Below, in pieces: positions 34,358 to 44,627 of a DNA stretch of 64,000 nt. The notes beneath the pieces are model-generated. The model saw only the letters and a list, made by a program, of their open reading frames with translations, did not search any database and was not told the origin of the DNA. Each line of letters starts with the position of its first letter. Within the stretch, counting starts at the first letter, position 1. A program made the position numbers and the translations under genes. This DNA comes from Candidatus Paraluminiphilus aquimaris (lineage in GTDB: Bacteria; Pseudomonadota; Gammaproteobacteria; Pseudomonadales; Halieaceae), in contig NZ_CP036501.1 of the NCBI RefSeq assembly GCF_026230195.1, positions 2,356,001-2,420,000 on the forward strand, in the 5' to 3' direction.

Positions 34358-35944
34358 TCATCCAAACTGATTCATTGTGTTATCGGAGCCACCGGCCTTT
34401 AGAGCGGCGTCACCTGAGAAGTATTCCTTGTGATCATCGCCCATATCGGAGCCCGCCATATTTTGGTGCTTCACACAAGCGATGCCCTGTCGAATTTCTT
34501 TTCGCTGAACGCCTGCAACATAGCCGAGCATCCCCGCCTCGCCAAAGTACTCCTTCGCAAGGTTATCCGTCGACAGTGCCGCCGTGTGGTAAGTGGGCAA
34601 TGTGATGAGATGGTGGAAGATACCGGCTTCACGCGCCCCATCAGCTTGGAAGGACTGTATGCGGTGATCAGCCTCAATGGCCAATTCGGTCTCGTCATAA
34701 TCGGCCGACATCAAACCATCGCGGGTATAACCAGATACGTCCTTACCTTCCTCTGCCCAGGAATCAAATACCTGCTGACGGAAGTTTAAGGTCCAGTTAA
34801 ACGATGGGCTGTTGTTGTAAACAAGCTTAGCGTTAGGCACTTGCTCGCGAATGCGGTTGACCATGCTAGCAATTTGACCCACGTGAGGCTTCTCGGTCTC
34901 GATCCACAATAGATCCGCGCCATTCTGGAGTGATGTCACGCAATCAAGTACGACCCGATCTTCGCCCGTATTGGGCTTAAAGCGGAACAAACCTGACGCT
35001 AGTCGTTTTGGACGCACGAGTTGACCGTTCGCCTTAACCACCACATCACCGTTTGCCAGATCATCGGCACTGTGCACCACGTCGCCGTCAAGGAAGCTAT
35101 TGTACTGATCTCCAAGATCGCCCGGTTCATTGGTCACGGCGATCTGCTTAGTCAGGCCTGCCCCCAACGAGTCAGTTCGCGCGACAATGATGCCATTCTC
35201 AACGCCCAGCTCAATGAAGGCATAACGTACCGCTCGGATCTTCGCTAGAAAGTCTGCATGAGGAACCGTGACCTTACCGTCTTGGTGCCCACACTGCTTT
35301 TCATCTGACACCTGGTTTTCAATTTGGATCGCACAGGCACCAGCTTCAATCATTTTCTTCGCCAATAGATACGTGGCTTCTTCGTTACCAAAGCCTGCAT
35401 CGATATCTGCGATGATCGGGACCACATGTGTTTGGAAGTTATCGATCTGATTGAGTATGGCTCGCTCTTGCACCTCGTTACTCGCGGCGCGTGCGGCGTC
35501 CAATTCGCGAAAGAGGCCTCCCATCTCCCGCGCATCGGCCTGTCGAAGGAACGTGTATAGCTCCTCAATCAGCGACGGAACGGATGACTTTTCATGCATG
35601 GATTGATCAGGCAGTGGTCCAAACTCTGAGCGAAGCGCAGCAATCATCCACCCCGAGAGATACAAATAGCGACGATTGGTATCACCAAAGTGCTTCTTAA
35701 TCGCGATCATTTTTTGCTGGCCAATAAATCCGTGCCAGCAGCCGAGGGACTGTGTGTATTGAGACGTGTCAGCTTCGTAGTTGTCGATGTCACGGCGCAT
35801 GATGTCCGCTGTGTACTTGGCTACATCCAAACCCGTTCTGAACTGATTTTGGAGGCGCATCCGCACAGCGTGCTCGGCGCTTACCCCGTTTGCAGCGGTT
35901 GCGATACCGGCCAGTTTTTCTACTTGTTCAACATAATTACTCAT
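34358..35944 (-). CDS. aceA: Isocitrate lyase
   Basis: The 528-residue enzyme splits isocitrate into glyoxylate and succinate, the first step of the glyoxylate bypass used on acetate and fatty acids. The active-site loop is KQCGHQ (Cys 218 within residues 216-221), in the form found in the longer Pseudomonas-type isocitrate lyases of about 530 residues rather than the 434-residue E. coli enzyme. ADIDAGFGNEEATYLL holds metal-site acids. ATG at 35944. Malate synthase is not adjacent. A single-gene transcript is expected, with a terminator directly after it and an AT-rich dyad upstream. Confidence 0.96.
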   Translation of the reverse strand: MSNYVEQVEKLAGIATAANGVSAEHAVRMRLQNQFRTGLDVAKYTADIMRRDIDNYEADTSQYTQSLGCWHGFIGQQKMIAIKKHFGDTNRRYLYLSGWMIAALRSEFGPLPDQSMHEKSSVPSLIEELYTFLRQADAREMGGLFRELDAARAASNEVQERAILNQIDNFQTHVVPIIADIDAGFGNEEATYLLAKKMIEAGACAIQIENQVSDEKQCGHQDGKVTVPHADFLAKIRAVRYAFIELGVENGIIVARTDSLGAGLTKQIAVTNEPGDLGDQYNSFLDGDVVHSADDLANGDVVVKANGQLVRPKRLASGLFRFKPNTGEDRVVLDCVTSLQNGADLLWIETEKPHVGQIASMVNRIREQVPNAKLVYNNSPSFNWTLNFRQQVFDSWAEEGKDVSGYTRDGLMSADYDETELAIEADHRIQSFQADGAREAGIFHHLITLPTYHTAALSTDNLAKEYFGEAGMLGYVAGVQRKEIRQGIACVKHQNMAGSDMGDDHKEYFSGDAALKAGGSDNTMNQFG

Positions 35945-35997
35945 AGTGCACCCCCGTGATTCACGGATTCGTTTGTCATATGGGGACTATGATCTAC

Positions 35998-36028
35998 AAC
36001 TCACTATTTTTAAAATAAATGAGTTATA
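35998..36028 (-). promoter_or_regulatory. AT-rich dyad and -10 element upstream of aceA
   Basis: AACTCA (35998-36003) and TGAGTT (36020-36025) are exact inverted repeats around an almost palindromic AT-rich centre, CTATTTTTAAAATAAA. On the minus strand a good -10, TATAAC, at 36023-36028 touches the outer arm, so a protein bound to the dyad would cover the transcription start of aceA. No strong -35 is seen. Which regulator would bind is unknown. Confidence 0.45.
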
Positions 36029-36075
36029 TCTTTCTCATAATAAAAATGAATAAATGGTCGTTTGCCGGTGCGGCC

Positions 36076-37497
36076 TTACGACTGCGTCTTTTTACTCTTG
36101 CGCTTTTTCTCGGATTTCTTGATGTGAGACACCATGCGACGCCGACGCTGGACTTGTCGCTCAGTTAACTTATTGCGCCGACCCGCATACGGGTTCTCGC
36201 CGGTGCGCAATTCAATCCGAATCGGTGTGCCGGATAGCTCCAACTCGCGACGAAAACTATTTTCCAGATAGCGCACATAGCTTTGAGGTAAGTTTTCCGT
36301 GGAGTTACCGTGAATCACGATACGTGGGGGGTTGTGTCCACCCATGTGCGCGTAACGCAGTTTTACACGTCGACCGCTGACCATCGGAGGTGGATGGCTG
36401 GAAATAATATCTTCGAGTAACTTAGTTAACCGGGGCGTCGTTAATTTTCGCGTCGCGGACTCGTAAGCGCCGTGAATTGATTCGTATAGGTGCCCAACGC
36501 CTGTCCCGTGCAATGCAGAAATAAAGTGAATATCCGCATAATCCACAAATAACAGTCGTCGCTGTAACTCGACTTTGACACGGTCGCGCTCATCGGCGTC
36601 CATGCCGTCCCACTTATTGATGGCAACTACGAGACCCCTTCCGGCCTCGATACACTGACCTAACAAATGAAGGTCCTGCTCGACAACTCCCTCGCGCGCA
36701 TCCATGAGCAAAATAACTACATTTGCCTGATCGATGGCTTTGAGTGTTTTTACAATGGAGAACTTCTCGACAGTCTCTTTAACATTTTTGCGTCGCCGAA
36801 CACCCGCCGTATCGATCAAGGTGTAAGCATGCCCATGACGCTCAAACTCGATAAACACACTGTCGCGAGTCGTACCGGGCTGATCGAATACAACCACCCG
36901 TTCTTCGCCGAGTAAGCGATTAACCAGCGTTGACTTACCCACATTCGGGCGACCCACAATGGCGACGCGAATACCGCTATCGAGCTCCATGGGTTCAGGA
37001 GTCTCAGCATCAAAGGGCTCAAGAACCTCGGTGATCATTGAGCGAATCCCACGATTGTGCGTTGCAGCAATCGTGTGGAGCGCCCCTACGCCTAAGCTAT
37101 GAAAGTCACTGGCGGCAACATCCTCGCCAACACCGTCGATCTTATTGACTACGAGCTCAAAAGGTTTACTGCGTTCACGTAATAGCCGCACCAAGGATTG
37201 ATCGCCAACCTGAAGCCCTGAGCGGCCGTCCACCATCAACAGGACCACGTCGGCCTCATCGATAGCGGCTAGGGATTGTGCTGCCATCGCAGCATCGATT
37301 CCTTGCTCCTCACCCGTGATACCGCCAGTATCAATCACCATGAAACGCTGCTCACCCAGCCGCCCTTCACCGTATTTGCGGTCTCGGGTTAGACCTGAGT
37401 AGTCAGCTACTAGGGCATCTCGCGACTTAGTCAACTGATTAAACAGGGTCGACTTCCCTACATTGGGACGCCCAACTAAGGCGATGACAGGTATCAT
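36076..37497 (-). CDS. der: Ribosome biogenesis GTPase Der (EngA)
   Basis: The 473-residue protein has two GTPase domains in tandem, unique to Der, and a C-terminal KH-like domain; it is needed for maturation of the 50S subunit. P-loops GRPNVGKS are at residues 9-16 and 182-189; DTGG and DTAG switch motifs and NKID/NKWD specificity motifs follow each. The C-terminus is very basic ([14 protein letters not shown]). ATG at 37497 gives the standard N-terminus [16 protein letters not shown]; the longer frame extends into bamB. It is the last gene of the pilW-to-der run, 4 bases after bamB. Confidence 0.97.
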   Translation of the reverse strand: MIPVIALVGRPNVGKSTLFNQLTKSRDALVADYSGLTRDRKYGEGRLGEQRFMVIDTGGITGEEQGIDAAMAAQSLAAIDEADVVLLMVDGRSGLQVGDQSLVRLLRERSKPFELVVNKIDGVGEDVAASDFHSLGVGALHTIAATHNRGIRSMITEVLEPFDAETPEPMELDSGIRVAIVGRPNVGKSTLVNRLLGEERVVVFDQPGTTRDSVFIEFERHGHAYTLIDTAGVRRRKNVKETVEKFSIVKTLKAIDQANVVILLMDAREGVVEQDLHLLGQCIEAGRGLVVAINKWDGMDADERDRVKVELQRRLLFVDYADIHFISALHGTGVGHLYESIHGAYESATRKLTTPRLTKLLEDIISSHPPPMVSGRRVKLRYAHMGGHNPPRIVIHGNSTENLPQSYVRYLENSFRRELELSGTPIRIELRTGENPYAGRRNKLTERQVQRRRRMVSHIKKSEKKRKSKKTQS

Positions 37498-37501
37498 TGT
37501 G

Positions 37502-38674
37502 TCAGTCCGACGATTCCAGGTCGAAGGCCGATAACTTGCCGTCGTCATCGAGAATAAACAACCGACCGTTATCAGAGATCATGTCAGCACGCGCAGGCCC
37601 TCCGGCGATCTTCAAGCGTCCGACAATCACGCCATCAACTTGCGAAAGCAAATGCAGGTACCCCTCAAGATCTACCGTTGCGACATAGCTTTTTACCGGC
37701 GTTGGCCGGGACAACTCGCGGTAGCCAAGCTCAATATTCTGCCAACGGGCACCCTGCCCATTTCTCAGAAATGCACTGACCGTGCCATCGACATCTGCGA
37801 CGTAGACGTTACCAAAGCCCACCGAGGTGCCTGTGACCGATGACACATTTTGCTGCCACAGCTTCCTACCCGTGCGTATATCAAGCGCAGCGACGCGCCC
37901 CTGATAACTTGATACGAAGAGTTCAATACCTTGAACGGTCATCACTCCATCGATATCGACAATTCGATCGATCTCGGATCCACCTTGGGGAATTCCAATA
38001 CGAGACTCCCAAGAGACATTGCCCGAATCCAAATCAATGGCCACCACTTTGCCATCGCCAAAGCCTGCAATCGCATTATCGCCAATAAGCAGAGGGGTTG
38101 AGGTCCCTCGAAGGGTTAGCACTGGGACATCACTGGTGTAAGTCCACGTTGGTGTCTCTGCACCCGTTTCAAAACCCAGCAGCTTACCGTCATACGTTTG
38201 CACGATGACCCAGTCATCGGAGACCGCTGGCGCCGCGAGCACTTCGCCCGATACGGTCGCTTCCCAAACCATGGAGCCGTCATCAGCTGAAAGTTGAAGC
38301 ACTGAGCCATCAGCGCCACCCAGGTACAAACCGCCCGCATGGTAGCCCACACCTCCGGATAGAGGTCGCTCCAGCGAGACGCTCCAGCGCTTATCACCAT
38401 CTACAGCATCAATCGCCGCAACCTCACCGTCACTGGATGCCACGTACAGGACGCCCTCTGACAGAGCCGGACGTATTTTGAAAAACCCTTTTCCTTGCCC
38501 ATCACCTACCGATGTGGACCAGCGCTTTTTAACCTTTACCAGCGCGTCGATTTTCTCGAGTTCGACCGGTGCAGTGAGGTCTTCACCCTCTGAATCAAAC
38601 CAACCCTGAACGGTACTGCACCCCGTCATTGTTACGGTAAGCGCCGTAATTAAAAGAAGCCGCGACAACCTCAT
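37502..38674 (-). CDS. bamB: Outer-membrane assembly lipoprotein BamB
   Basis: The 390-residue lipoprotein is an eight-bladed PQQ-type propeller that helps BamA insert beta-barrel proteins. The signal ends in the lipobox MTGC with the acylated Cys 19. Repeated blades show patterns such as [20 protein letters not shown] and [14 protein letters not shown]. The start overlaps the yfgM stop (ATGA) and der follows. Order hisS-yfgM-bamB-der is the usual one in gammaproteobacteria. Confidence 0.95.
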   Translation of the reverse strand: MRLSRLLLITALTVTMTGCSTVQGWFDSEGEDLTAPVELEKIDALVKVKKRWSTSVGDGQGKGFFKIRPALSEGVLYVASSDGEVAAIDAVDGDKRWSVSLERPLSGGVGYHAGGLYLGGADGSVLQLSADDGSMVWEATVSGEVLAAPAVSDDWVIVQTYDGKLLGFETGAETPTWTYTSDVPVLTLRGTSTPLLIGDNAIAGFGDGKVVAIDLDSGNVSWESRIGIPQGGSEIDRIVDIDGVMTVQGIELFVSSYQGRVAALDIRTGRKLWQQNVSSVTGTSVGFGNVYVADVDGTVSAFLRNGQGARWQNIELGYRELSRPTPVKSYVATVDLEGYLHLLSQVDGVIVGRLKIAGGPARADMISDNGRLFILDDDGKLSAFDLESSD

Positions 38675-39339
38675 TGAGGCGCATCCTCAGAAACCGGCTG
38701 CTCAGTGCGAAGTGACAAACCGCTTACTTTCAAATCAATGAGACCTGATTGTCCGCCAAGCATTAACGAGGCAGCTTTCGCTGTCTGATACGCTTCAAGC
38801 GCTGCCGCTTCCCGTCCTGCGGCAAGATGGATGTCGCCAAGCACTTGCGCATAGCTCACTGGGAACGAATCGCTGCCCAGTTCAAGAATTGCGATGGCCG
38901 CTTCCTCTTGACCAAGGGCAGCTTTTACCTTCGCGAGCCTGAGCTGTGCAAGTTGTCCCAGTGTGGAATCGACCTCGACACCCGCCATCACCTTTTCCAG
39001 CTCAATTTGCGCTTGTTCGAAATCGCCTTCCTCAGCGGCCGCTGCCGCTACTTGCAAAGCGGCAAACTCTGCAAAGGCAATCGACCCGTTTTCATCACGA
39101 ATTGTGTCCGCCAGCATAGCGAGCTGATCGGCAGACTCTCCTGACGCTCGCTCGAGCAAGATCTCATCGTAGGTATCGGCTGCGGCAATCGCGGTAGCCG
39201 AGGTGTAGTCTTGGTATTGAGACCAGCCAAACGAACCACCCAGCGTCAGCACAATCGCGCCAATTACCGAGACTTTATTTTCCTGCCACCACTGCTTAAT
39301 TGCGTCTATCTGCTCTTCTTCTTGAAGATGATCTGCCAC
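38671..39339 (-). CDS. yfgM: YfgM-type TPR protein, SecYEG ancillary factor
   Basis: The 222-residue protein has a short cytoplasmic N-terminus (MADHLQEEEQIDAIKQWWQE), one membrane helix (about residues 24-40) and a periplasmic helical, tetratricopeptide-like domain rich in Ala and Glu. In E. coli YfgM binds PpiD at the translocon and has been linked to RcsB stress control. The start is GTG at 39339, 6 bases after GAGGAG, which overlaps the last codons of hisS. Its stop overlaps bamB. Confidence 0.9.
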   Translation of the reverse strand: MADHLQEEEQIDAIKQWWQENKVSVIGAIVLTLGGSFGWSQYQDYTSATAIAAADTYDEILLERASGESADQLAMLADTIRDENGSIAFAEFAALQVAAAAAEEGDFEQAQIELEKVMAGVEVDSTLGQLAQLRLAKVKAALGQEEAAIAILELGSDSFPVSYAQVLGDIHLAAGREAAALEAYQTAKAASLMLGGQSGLIDLKVSGLSLRTEQPVSEDAPQ

Positions 39340-39342
39340 ACC

Positions 39343-40629
39343 TTACTCCTCAACATCCTGCGCCAGCGCTTCCAGCTGGGCCAAAAACTTGTTCAATCCT
39401 TCTCGATCGAGCGTCATTTGCTCATCTCGAGACCTAAGCGGCTTTAAGGTAACCGTGCCCTGGGCAACTTCTTCTTCACCAAAAACCATGGCCCATGCTG
39501 CACCACTCTTATCAGCTCGTTTGAACTGACTCTTGAAACTACCGCCCCCCAAATGTTGGACAACATTCAGGGTGGGAAATTCGCTGCGTATTCTATCTGC
39601 CTCGAGCATCGCTTTGCCAAGTGCATTTTCATCACTGCTAATAATGTACAAATCGGGATCTGCAGAGGCTTCCACATCGAGCGCTTGCAGGAGCAAAATT
39701 AAGCGCTCCAATCCCGCTGCGAAACCACAACCAGCGGTATCGCGACCCCCAAACTGGCTCACCATGGCGTCGTAACGTCCACCGCCACAAACCGTTGCTT
39801 GCGCACCCAGCTTATCGGTCGTCCACTCAAAGACGGTCTTATTGTAATAGTCGAGACCCCGAACCAGATTGGGGTTAGGGACAAACGAGAGACCCGCAAG
39901 GCTGAGTAATTCGCAAAGTCGATCGTGGTGCGCACGCGACTCATCATCGAGAAACGTCGACATTGAGGGCGCGCCTTTAAGCACTGCCTGCGTCGATTCG
40001 GACTTAGTGTCGAGTATACGAAGAGGGTTTGTATCGAGACGGCGCTGACTGTCGTCGTCGAGAGCGTCAAAATGGCCTCGTAAATAGTCGGTTAATGCCG
40101 CCTTGTACCGCTGGCGTGCCTCACCGGAGCCGATCGTATTGAGCTCGAGAGTGAGCACATCATCGATCCCTAAGCGCTTCCACCACTGGCGGCACATTAG
40201 CAATAATTCGGCGTCCAGGTCTGGCGTTGCTATCCCAAATGCTTCGACACCCAGCTGATGAAACTGCCGTTGTCGGCCTTTCTGAGGACGCTCGTACCGA
40301 AACATAGGTCCTCTATACCAAACACGCTGAGGGGACTGTATGAGATTATGCTGAACCATGGCACGAACGGTACTGGCTGTGCCCTCTGGGCGTAGCGACA
40401 AACTCTCGTCGTTGCGATCAGGAAACGAGTACATTTCCTTCTCCACGATATCGGTAACCTCACCGATCGAGCGAGCAAATAAATCAGTGCTCTCGACGAT
40501 GGGCGTTCGAATCTCCTGGTAGCCATGCGCACCCAGCACGTCACTCGCCGTCTGCTCTAGCATCTGCCACAACGGGGTGTCGTCGGGAAGAATGTCCACC
40601 ATTCCCCGAATCGCTCGGTACTGACTCAT
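39343..40629 (-). CDS. hisS: Histidine--tRNA ligase
   Basis: The 428-residue class II synthetase charges tRNA-His. The N-terminus YRAIRGMVDILPDD, motif 2 region RPEGTASTVRAMVQHN, the histidine-specific patterns GLDYYNKTVFEW and GGGRYD, motif 3 GCGFAAGLERLILLL and a C-terminal anticodon-binding domain are all present. It starts with ATG 12 bases after the ispG stop codon and continues the operon to yfgM and bamB. Nothing is missing. Confidence 0.97.
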   Translation of the reverse strand: MSQYRAIRGMVDILPDDTPLWQMLEQTASDVLGAHGYQEIRTPIVESTDLFARSIGEVTDIVEKEMYSFPDRNDESLSLRPEGTASTVRAMVQHNLIQSPQRVWYRGPMFRYERPQKGRQRQFHQLGVEAFGIATPDLDAELLLMCRQWWKRLGIDDVLTLELNTIGSGEARQRYKAALTDYLRGHFDALDDDSQRRLDTNPLRILDTKSESTQAVLKGAPSMSTFLDDESRAHHDRLCELLSLAGLSFVPNPNLVRGLDYYNKTVFEWTTDKLGAQATVCGGGRYDAMVSQFGGRDTAGCGFAAGLERLILLLQALDVEASADPDLYIISSDENALGKAMLEADRIRSEFPTLNVVQHLGGGSFKSQFKRADKSGAAWAMVFGEEEVAQGTVTLKPLRSRDEQMTLDREGLNKFLAQLEALAQDVEE

Positions 40630-40641
40630 GAATTACGTGTC

Positions 40642-41769
40642 CTACTGACTACTGGAAATAATCTCCGCGTCATCGCGGGCGCGCTGCGCTTCCAGATTCT
40701 CAGCACGCTTCCTAATGGTAGCCTCTAAATGGTCAACAAAGTTGTTGTTGCTCACTTTATGATCAGGCTCACCATCGAGGTAGATCAAGTTAGACGGAGT
40801 AGCACCGGTCATGCCCACATCCGCTTCACGGGCTTCGCCCGGTCCATTAACAATGCAGCCGATTACGGCAACGTCCATGGGCGTGCGAATATCTTCTAAC
40901 CGCCGCTCTAATTCGTTCATTGTACCGATGACATCAAAGTTTTGTCGCGAGCAACTCGGACAGGCAATGAAATTAATGCCGTTCGCCCGCAATTTGAGAC
41001 TCTTAAGGATCTCAAACCCGACTTTTACCTCTTCAACAGGGTCTGCCGCCAACGACACACGCAAGGTGTCGCCGATACCTTCCATGAGTAGCATGCCCAG
41101 CCCAACGGCAGATTTCACTGTGCCACCGCGCAGCGCACCGGCCTCAGTAATTCCGAGATGCAGCGGTTGCTCTATCTGAGCAGCAAGGCCCCTGTAAGCG
41201 GCGACTGCCATAAACACCTCGGAAGCCTTTACACTCACTTTGAAATCGGGGAAGTCATGTCTATCTAATATATCGACGTTTTTGAGCGCCGACTCAATGA
41301 GCGCTTCTGATGTTGGCTCCGGATACTTGCGCATCAACTCCTTACCCAGGGAGCCGGCATTCACACCAATTCTTATCGGTATGCCTTTGTCTTTGCAGGC
41401 CGCTATGACCTCACGCACCTTCTGCTCTTTGCCGATATTGCCCGGATTAATCCTTAAGCAGTCGACACCGTACTCAGCAACTTTCAAAGCAATTTTGTGA
41501 TCAAAGTGAATATCGGCGACCAACGGAACGGGGGATTTTTTTCGAATGGCTTTAAATGCCTCAGCGGCCTCCATGCTCGGAACAGAGACACGTACGATGT
41601 CCGCACCCGCTTCCGCAATCGCTGTGATCTGGCCAACCGTTGCCTGCACATCGCAGGTCTCGGTATTCGTCATACTTTGAACACTTATGGGTGCATCTCC
41701 ACCCACAGGCACGTTGCCAACCATTATCTGACGACTCTTACGGCGCTTAATGGGCGAAGCCTGACTCAT
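40642..41769 (-). CDS. ispG: 4-hydroxy-3-methylbut-2-enyl diphosphate synthase (flavodoxin)
   Basis: The 375-residue enzyme converts 2-C-methylerythritol cyclodiphosphate to HMBPP in the MEP isoprenoid pathway. It needs a [4Fe-4S] cluster, and the ligands Cys 270, Cys 273 (CPSC) and Cys 305 ([10 protein letters not shown]) are present at the positions known from E. coli. ATG at 41769 gives the usual N-terminus; a longer frame would overlap pilW. The isc genes that can supply its cluster are 5-8 kb upstream on the same strand. rodZ, normally between pilW and ispG, is absent. Confidence 0.97.
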   Translation of the reverse strand: MSQASPIKRRKSRQIMVGNVPVGGDAPISVQSMTNTETCDVQATVGQITAIAEAGADIVRVSVPSMEAAEAFKAIRKKSPVPLVADIHFDHKIALKVAEYGVDCLRINPGNIGKEQKVREVIAACKDKGIPIRIGVNAGSLGKELMRKYPEPTSEALIESALKNVDILDRHDFPDFKVSVKASEVFMAVAAYRGLAAQIEQPLHLGITEAGALRGGTVKSAVGLGMLLMEGIGDTLRVSLAADPVEEVKVGFEILKSLKLRANGINFIACPSCSRQNFDVIGTMNELERRLEDIRTPMDVAVIGCIVNGPGEAREADVGMTGATPSNLIYLDGEPDHKVSNNNFVDHLEATIRKRAENLEAQRARDDAEIISSSQ

Positions 41770-41797
41770 GGAGAGTTCCCCTACTTTTCTTATCGTA

Positions 41798-42559
41798 TTA
41801 TCGCTGCTCCAACTGCGCAGCACTCCACACCTTGTAAATAGGTGCCTCAGCGTGGAGGTTTCTTAGCGACAGTAAATTACTGGCCTCTAAGTCAGCGTCG
41901 CCGGAAAGACGCGCGATCTCAACACCGAGTATCAGAGCCCGTGCACTTTGACCACGTACGCTCTGGCGGTAACTTGCATAATACCCACTCGCGGCCTCGA
42001 CATCACCCTCAGTCAGTGAAATCTGTGTTAATTCGAGTAACGCAGTTGGATTTCGCGAATCCATGAACAAGCTCCGCGTAAAGGCTTGACGCGCCTCGTT
42101 GGTATTACCGAGTTGCAGCAAGGCCAGACCGAGGTTCACAAAAGCGCGAGGGCGGCCGCTGTAAAGCGTATCGGCGGTTACCTCCCGAAACTCGTCCGCA
42201 GACTGCTGATATTGACCTTGCGAGAACAGAAATGCCGCGTAATTATTGCGCGCTCGAGACCCAGCACCTCCCTCCAGTGCGCGGGTGAAATTGGCTGCCG
42301 CAAGCTCGAATTCGCCCGTGCTTTGAAATACCAAGGCAAACGCCTCCAATACCTCGGGGTTATCCTCGTCAATACTCGCTGCGAGCTCCAAATTGCGTTT
42401 GGCGTTGTCCCAATCCCCGGCACCTATATATTGCCGAGCCAGTGCGACACGCTGAGAAATAGCCTGCTTGTCGTCAACGACAACGGGCTCAGGACCTTGG
42501 GTTTCGGTGACGCACCCGGCCGTTACGGCGAGTAATAGTGCTATCAGTCGGTTTTTCAT
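41798..42559 (-). CDS. pilW: Type IV pilus assembly/stability TPR lipoprotein PilW (PilF)
   Basis: The 253-residue lipoprotein has the signal [12 protein letters not shown] (acylated Cys 16) and a chain of tetratricopeptide repeats (for example [20 protein letters not shown] and [20 protein letters not shown]). PilW/PilF pilots the PilQ secretin to the outer membrane in type IV pilus assembly. ATG at 42559 is chosen for the short signal; AGAGGTGG precedes it. The position downstream of rlmN is the standard one. No other pilus gene is in the window. Confidence 0.87.
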   Translation of the reverse strand: MKNRLIALLLAVTAGCVTETQGPEPVVVDDKQAISQRVALARQYIGAGDWDNAKRNLELAASIDEDNPEVLEAFALVFQSTGEFELAAANFTRALEGGAGSRARNNYAAFLFSQGQYQQSADEFREVTADTLYSGRPRAFVNLGLALLQLGNTNEARQAFTRSLFMDSRNPTALLELTQISLTEGDVEAASGYYASYRQSVRGQSARALILGVEIARLSGDADLEASNLLSLRNLHAEAPIYKVWSAAQLEQR

Positions 42560-42587
42560 CCGCAGTGCCACCTCTGTGTTGTGAAAA

Positions 42588-43724
42588 CTATTCTAATTCT
42601 TCGTACTGAGCTCTATAACGTTCTGACCGCTTTGTTCGATCGTTCACATCGCCAACTAACTGACCGCAGGCGGCGTCAATATCGTCGCCACGTGTGGTTC
42701 TTACTGTGACGATGAATCCCGCTTCCATCAAGACCTTCCAAAACCGCGAGACGGCATTCCCGCTCGGACGTTGATAGCCAGAATTAGGGAAGTCATTGAA
42801 TGGGATGAGATTAATTTTGCAGGGGTAATCCTTGAGTAGGACTGCAAGCTCATGCGCATGCTCTACTTGGTCATTAACGCCCGCCAGCAACGTGTACTCG
42901 ATGGTCACGACGCGTTTTTTGTCCGTCTGCGCATCAATGTATGCGCGCGCGGAGTCGAGGAGTTTGGCAATGGGATAGCGCCGATTGATGGGAACAATCT
43001 CATTACGAATGGCGTCATTCGGTGCATGCAGTGACACAGCAAGACTCACATCTGAGAGCTCTGCTAAACGGTCAAGCGCAGGTACAACACCAGAGGTCGA
43101 CAACGTCACCTTGCGCTTTGATAAGCCGTAAGCGAGGTCATCACACATGAGTTCCATGGAACTGACGACGTTATCGAAGTTAAGCAGGGGCTCACCCATG
43201 CCCATCATCACAACGTTCGTGACAACTCGTCCGTTGCCCGCTTGCCAGCCATCGTATGAATTGATGGCCAACCAAACCTGACCAATGATCTCGGCGGAGG
43301 TTAGGTCCCGCTGAAACCCCTGCTTGCCCGTTGAACAAAACTTGCAATCAAGACTACAACCCACCTGGGAGGACACGCACAGCGTGGCGCGGTCGCCTTC
43401 CGGTATCAGGACCGCCTCTACCAGTGCACCCCCGTCGACCTTGATCGCCCACTTTCGGGTGCCGTCGGTTGAATCTTGCTGACTTTCAATTTCCGGTGGC
43501 GTTATTTCAGCGCAAGAGGCGAGCTTATCTCTAAGCGCCTTACCGAGATTCGTCATCGCTTGAAAATCACGGACGCCTTGGTGGTGCATCCATTTCATGA
43601 CTTGCTGAGCGCGAAACTTTTTCTCGCCCAGCTCGTCAAAATAGCTTTCTAGCTGGGCACGGGTCATGCCCAGCAAGTTTACTTTGCTGGCCGGATTGGA
43701 CGTTGCGATTAACGCTTCCGGCAT
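42588..43724 (-). CDS. rlmN: 23S rRNA/tRNA adenine-C2 methyltransferase RlmN
   Basis: The 378-residue radical-SAM enzyme methylates C2 of A2503 in 23S rRNA and of A37 in some tRNAs. The cluster motif CSLDCKFC gives Cys 123, 127 and 130. The two catalytic cysteines are seen as Cys 116 and Cys 353 ([10 protein letters not shown]). Length is normal. It lies between ndk (12 bases upstream) and pilW, and uses an Fe-S cluster that the nearby isc genes can provide. Confidence 0.97.
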   Translation of the reverse strand: MPEALIATSNPASKVNLLGMTRAQLESYFDELGEKKFRAQQVMKWMHHQGVRDFQAMTNLGKALRDKLASCAEITPPEIESQQDSTDGTRKWAIKVDGGALVEAVLIPEGDRATLCVSSQVGCSLDCKFCSTGKQGFQRDLTSAEIIGQVWLAINSYDGWQAGNGRVVTNVVMMGMGEPLLNFDNVVSSMELMCDDLAYGLSKRKVTLSTSGVVPALDRLAELSDVSLAVSLHAPNDAIRNEIVPINRRYPIAKLLDSARAYIDAQTDKKRVVTIEYTLLAGVNDQVEHAHELAVLLKDYPCKINLIPFNDFPNSGYQRPSGNAVSRFWKVLMEAGFIVTVRTTRGDDIDAACGQLVGDVNDRTKRSERYRAQYEELE

Positions 43725-43736
43725 CGTAACCCGCGG

Positions 43737-44162
43737 TTACCGACTACAGAGGTCGCTGGCAGCGAAAAAGTAAGCAATCTCGCGCGCAGCGGAAGCTGGC
43801 GAGTCAGAACCATGAACCGCGTTTGCATCGATTGAGTTAGCAAAATCTGCACGAATAGTGCCAGCATCGGCCTCAGCAGGATTTGTTGCGCCCATCAGTT
43901 CGCGGTTCTTTAGAATAGCGCCCTCACCCTCTAGCACCTGAACAACCACGGGTCCTGACGTCATGAAAGAGACGAGATCCGGATAAAATGGACGCTCTTT
44001 GTGCTCTGCGTAGAAACCGCCCGCCACGTCATCCGACAAGCGCAGCATTTTCTGCGCGACAATCTGCAAACCAGCAGCTTCGAAGCGCGCATTGATCTGA
44101 CCTGTGACGTTTTTCGCAACAGCGTCAGGCTTGATAATTGAAAGAGTTTGTTCGACGGACAT
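43737..44162 (-). CDS. ndk: Nucleoside diphosphate kinase
   Basis: The 141-residue enzyme passes the gamma phosphate of ATP to other nucleoside diphosphates through a phosphohistidine. The active-site His 117 is in NAVHGSDS, and the N-terminus [18 protein letters not shown] is typical. The second of two adjacent ATG codons (44162) is chosen: CAGGAG ends directly before the first ATG, leaving 6 bases to the second. It sits where iscX would be expected to intervene after fdx; the 115-base gap has no room for it. Confidence 0.96.
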   Translation of the reverse strand: MSVEQTLSIIKPDAVAKNVTGQINARFEAAGLQIVAQKMLRLSDDVAGGFYAEHKERPFYPDLVSFMTSGPVVVQVLEGEGAILKNRELMGATNPAEADAGTIRADFANSIDANAVHGSDSPASAAREIAYFFAASDLCSR

Positions 44163-44277
44163 GGTCATCTCCTGAGGATCGATAAAATTAGGGGCCCGCT
44201 TGAAGTCGCAGGACCGCCAGCGCGCGCGGAGTATACGGACTTTGACTCACCCTGTCATTGCACCAAAAGTGTGCTTA

Positions 44278-44616
44278 TTAATGCTTCTCCGACGCGTGGT
44301 TGATCGTATAGCGCGGAATTTCGACCACGAGCGGCTCACTCCCGACAAGTGCTTGGCAGGAAAGCCGGGACTCAGGCTCCAGTCCCCACGCTTTGTCGAG
44401 ATAATCCTCCTCGAGCTCATCGGCCTCGCTGAGCGAATCGAAGCCTTCTCTCACAATGACATGGCAGGTGGTACAGGCACATGACATCTCGCAGGCGTGC
44501 TCAATATCGATGTCATTGGACAGCAACACATCACACACACTCTGCCCACTCTCAGCCTCGACCGCAGCGCCGTCGGGGCAAAACTCATGATGGGGTAATA
44601 CGATAATCTGTGGCAT
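44278..44616 (-). CDS. fdx: ISC-type [2Fe-2S] ferredoxin
   Basis: The 112-residue electron carrier provides reducing power for Fe-S cluster assembly. Cluster ligands are Cys 42, 48, 51 and 87 (CEMSCACTTC, then LSCQAL), the same positions as in E. coli Fdx. It closes the iscRSUA-hscBA-fdx cluster, 11 bases after hscA. Confidence 0.96.
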   Translation of the reverse strand: MPQIIVLPHHEFCPDGAAVEAESGQSVCDVLLSNDIDIEHACEMSCACTTCHVIVREGFDSLSEADELEEDYLDKAWGLEPESRLSCQALVGSEPLVVEIPRYTINHASEKH

Positions 44617-44627
44617 TTACGTTCTCT

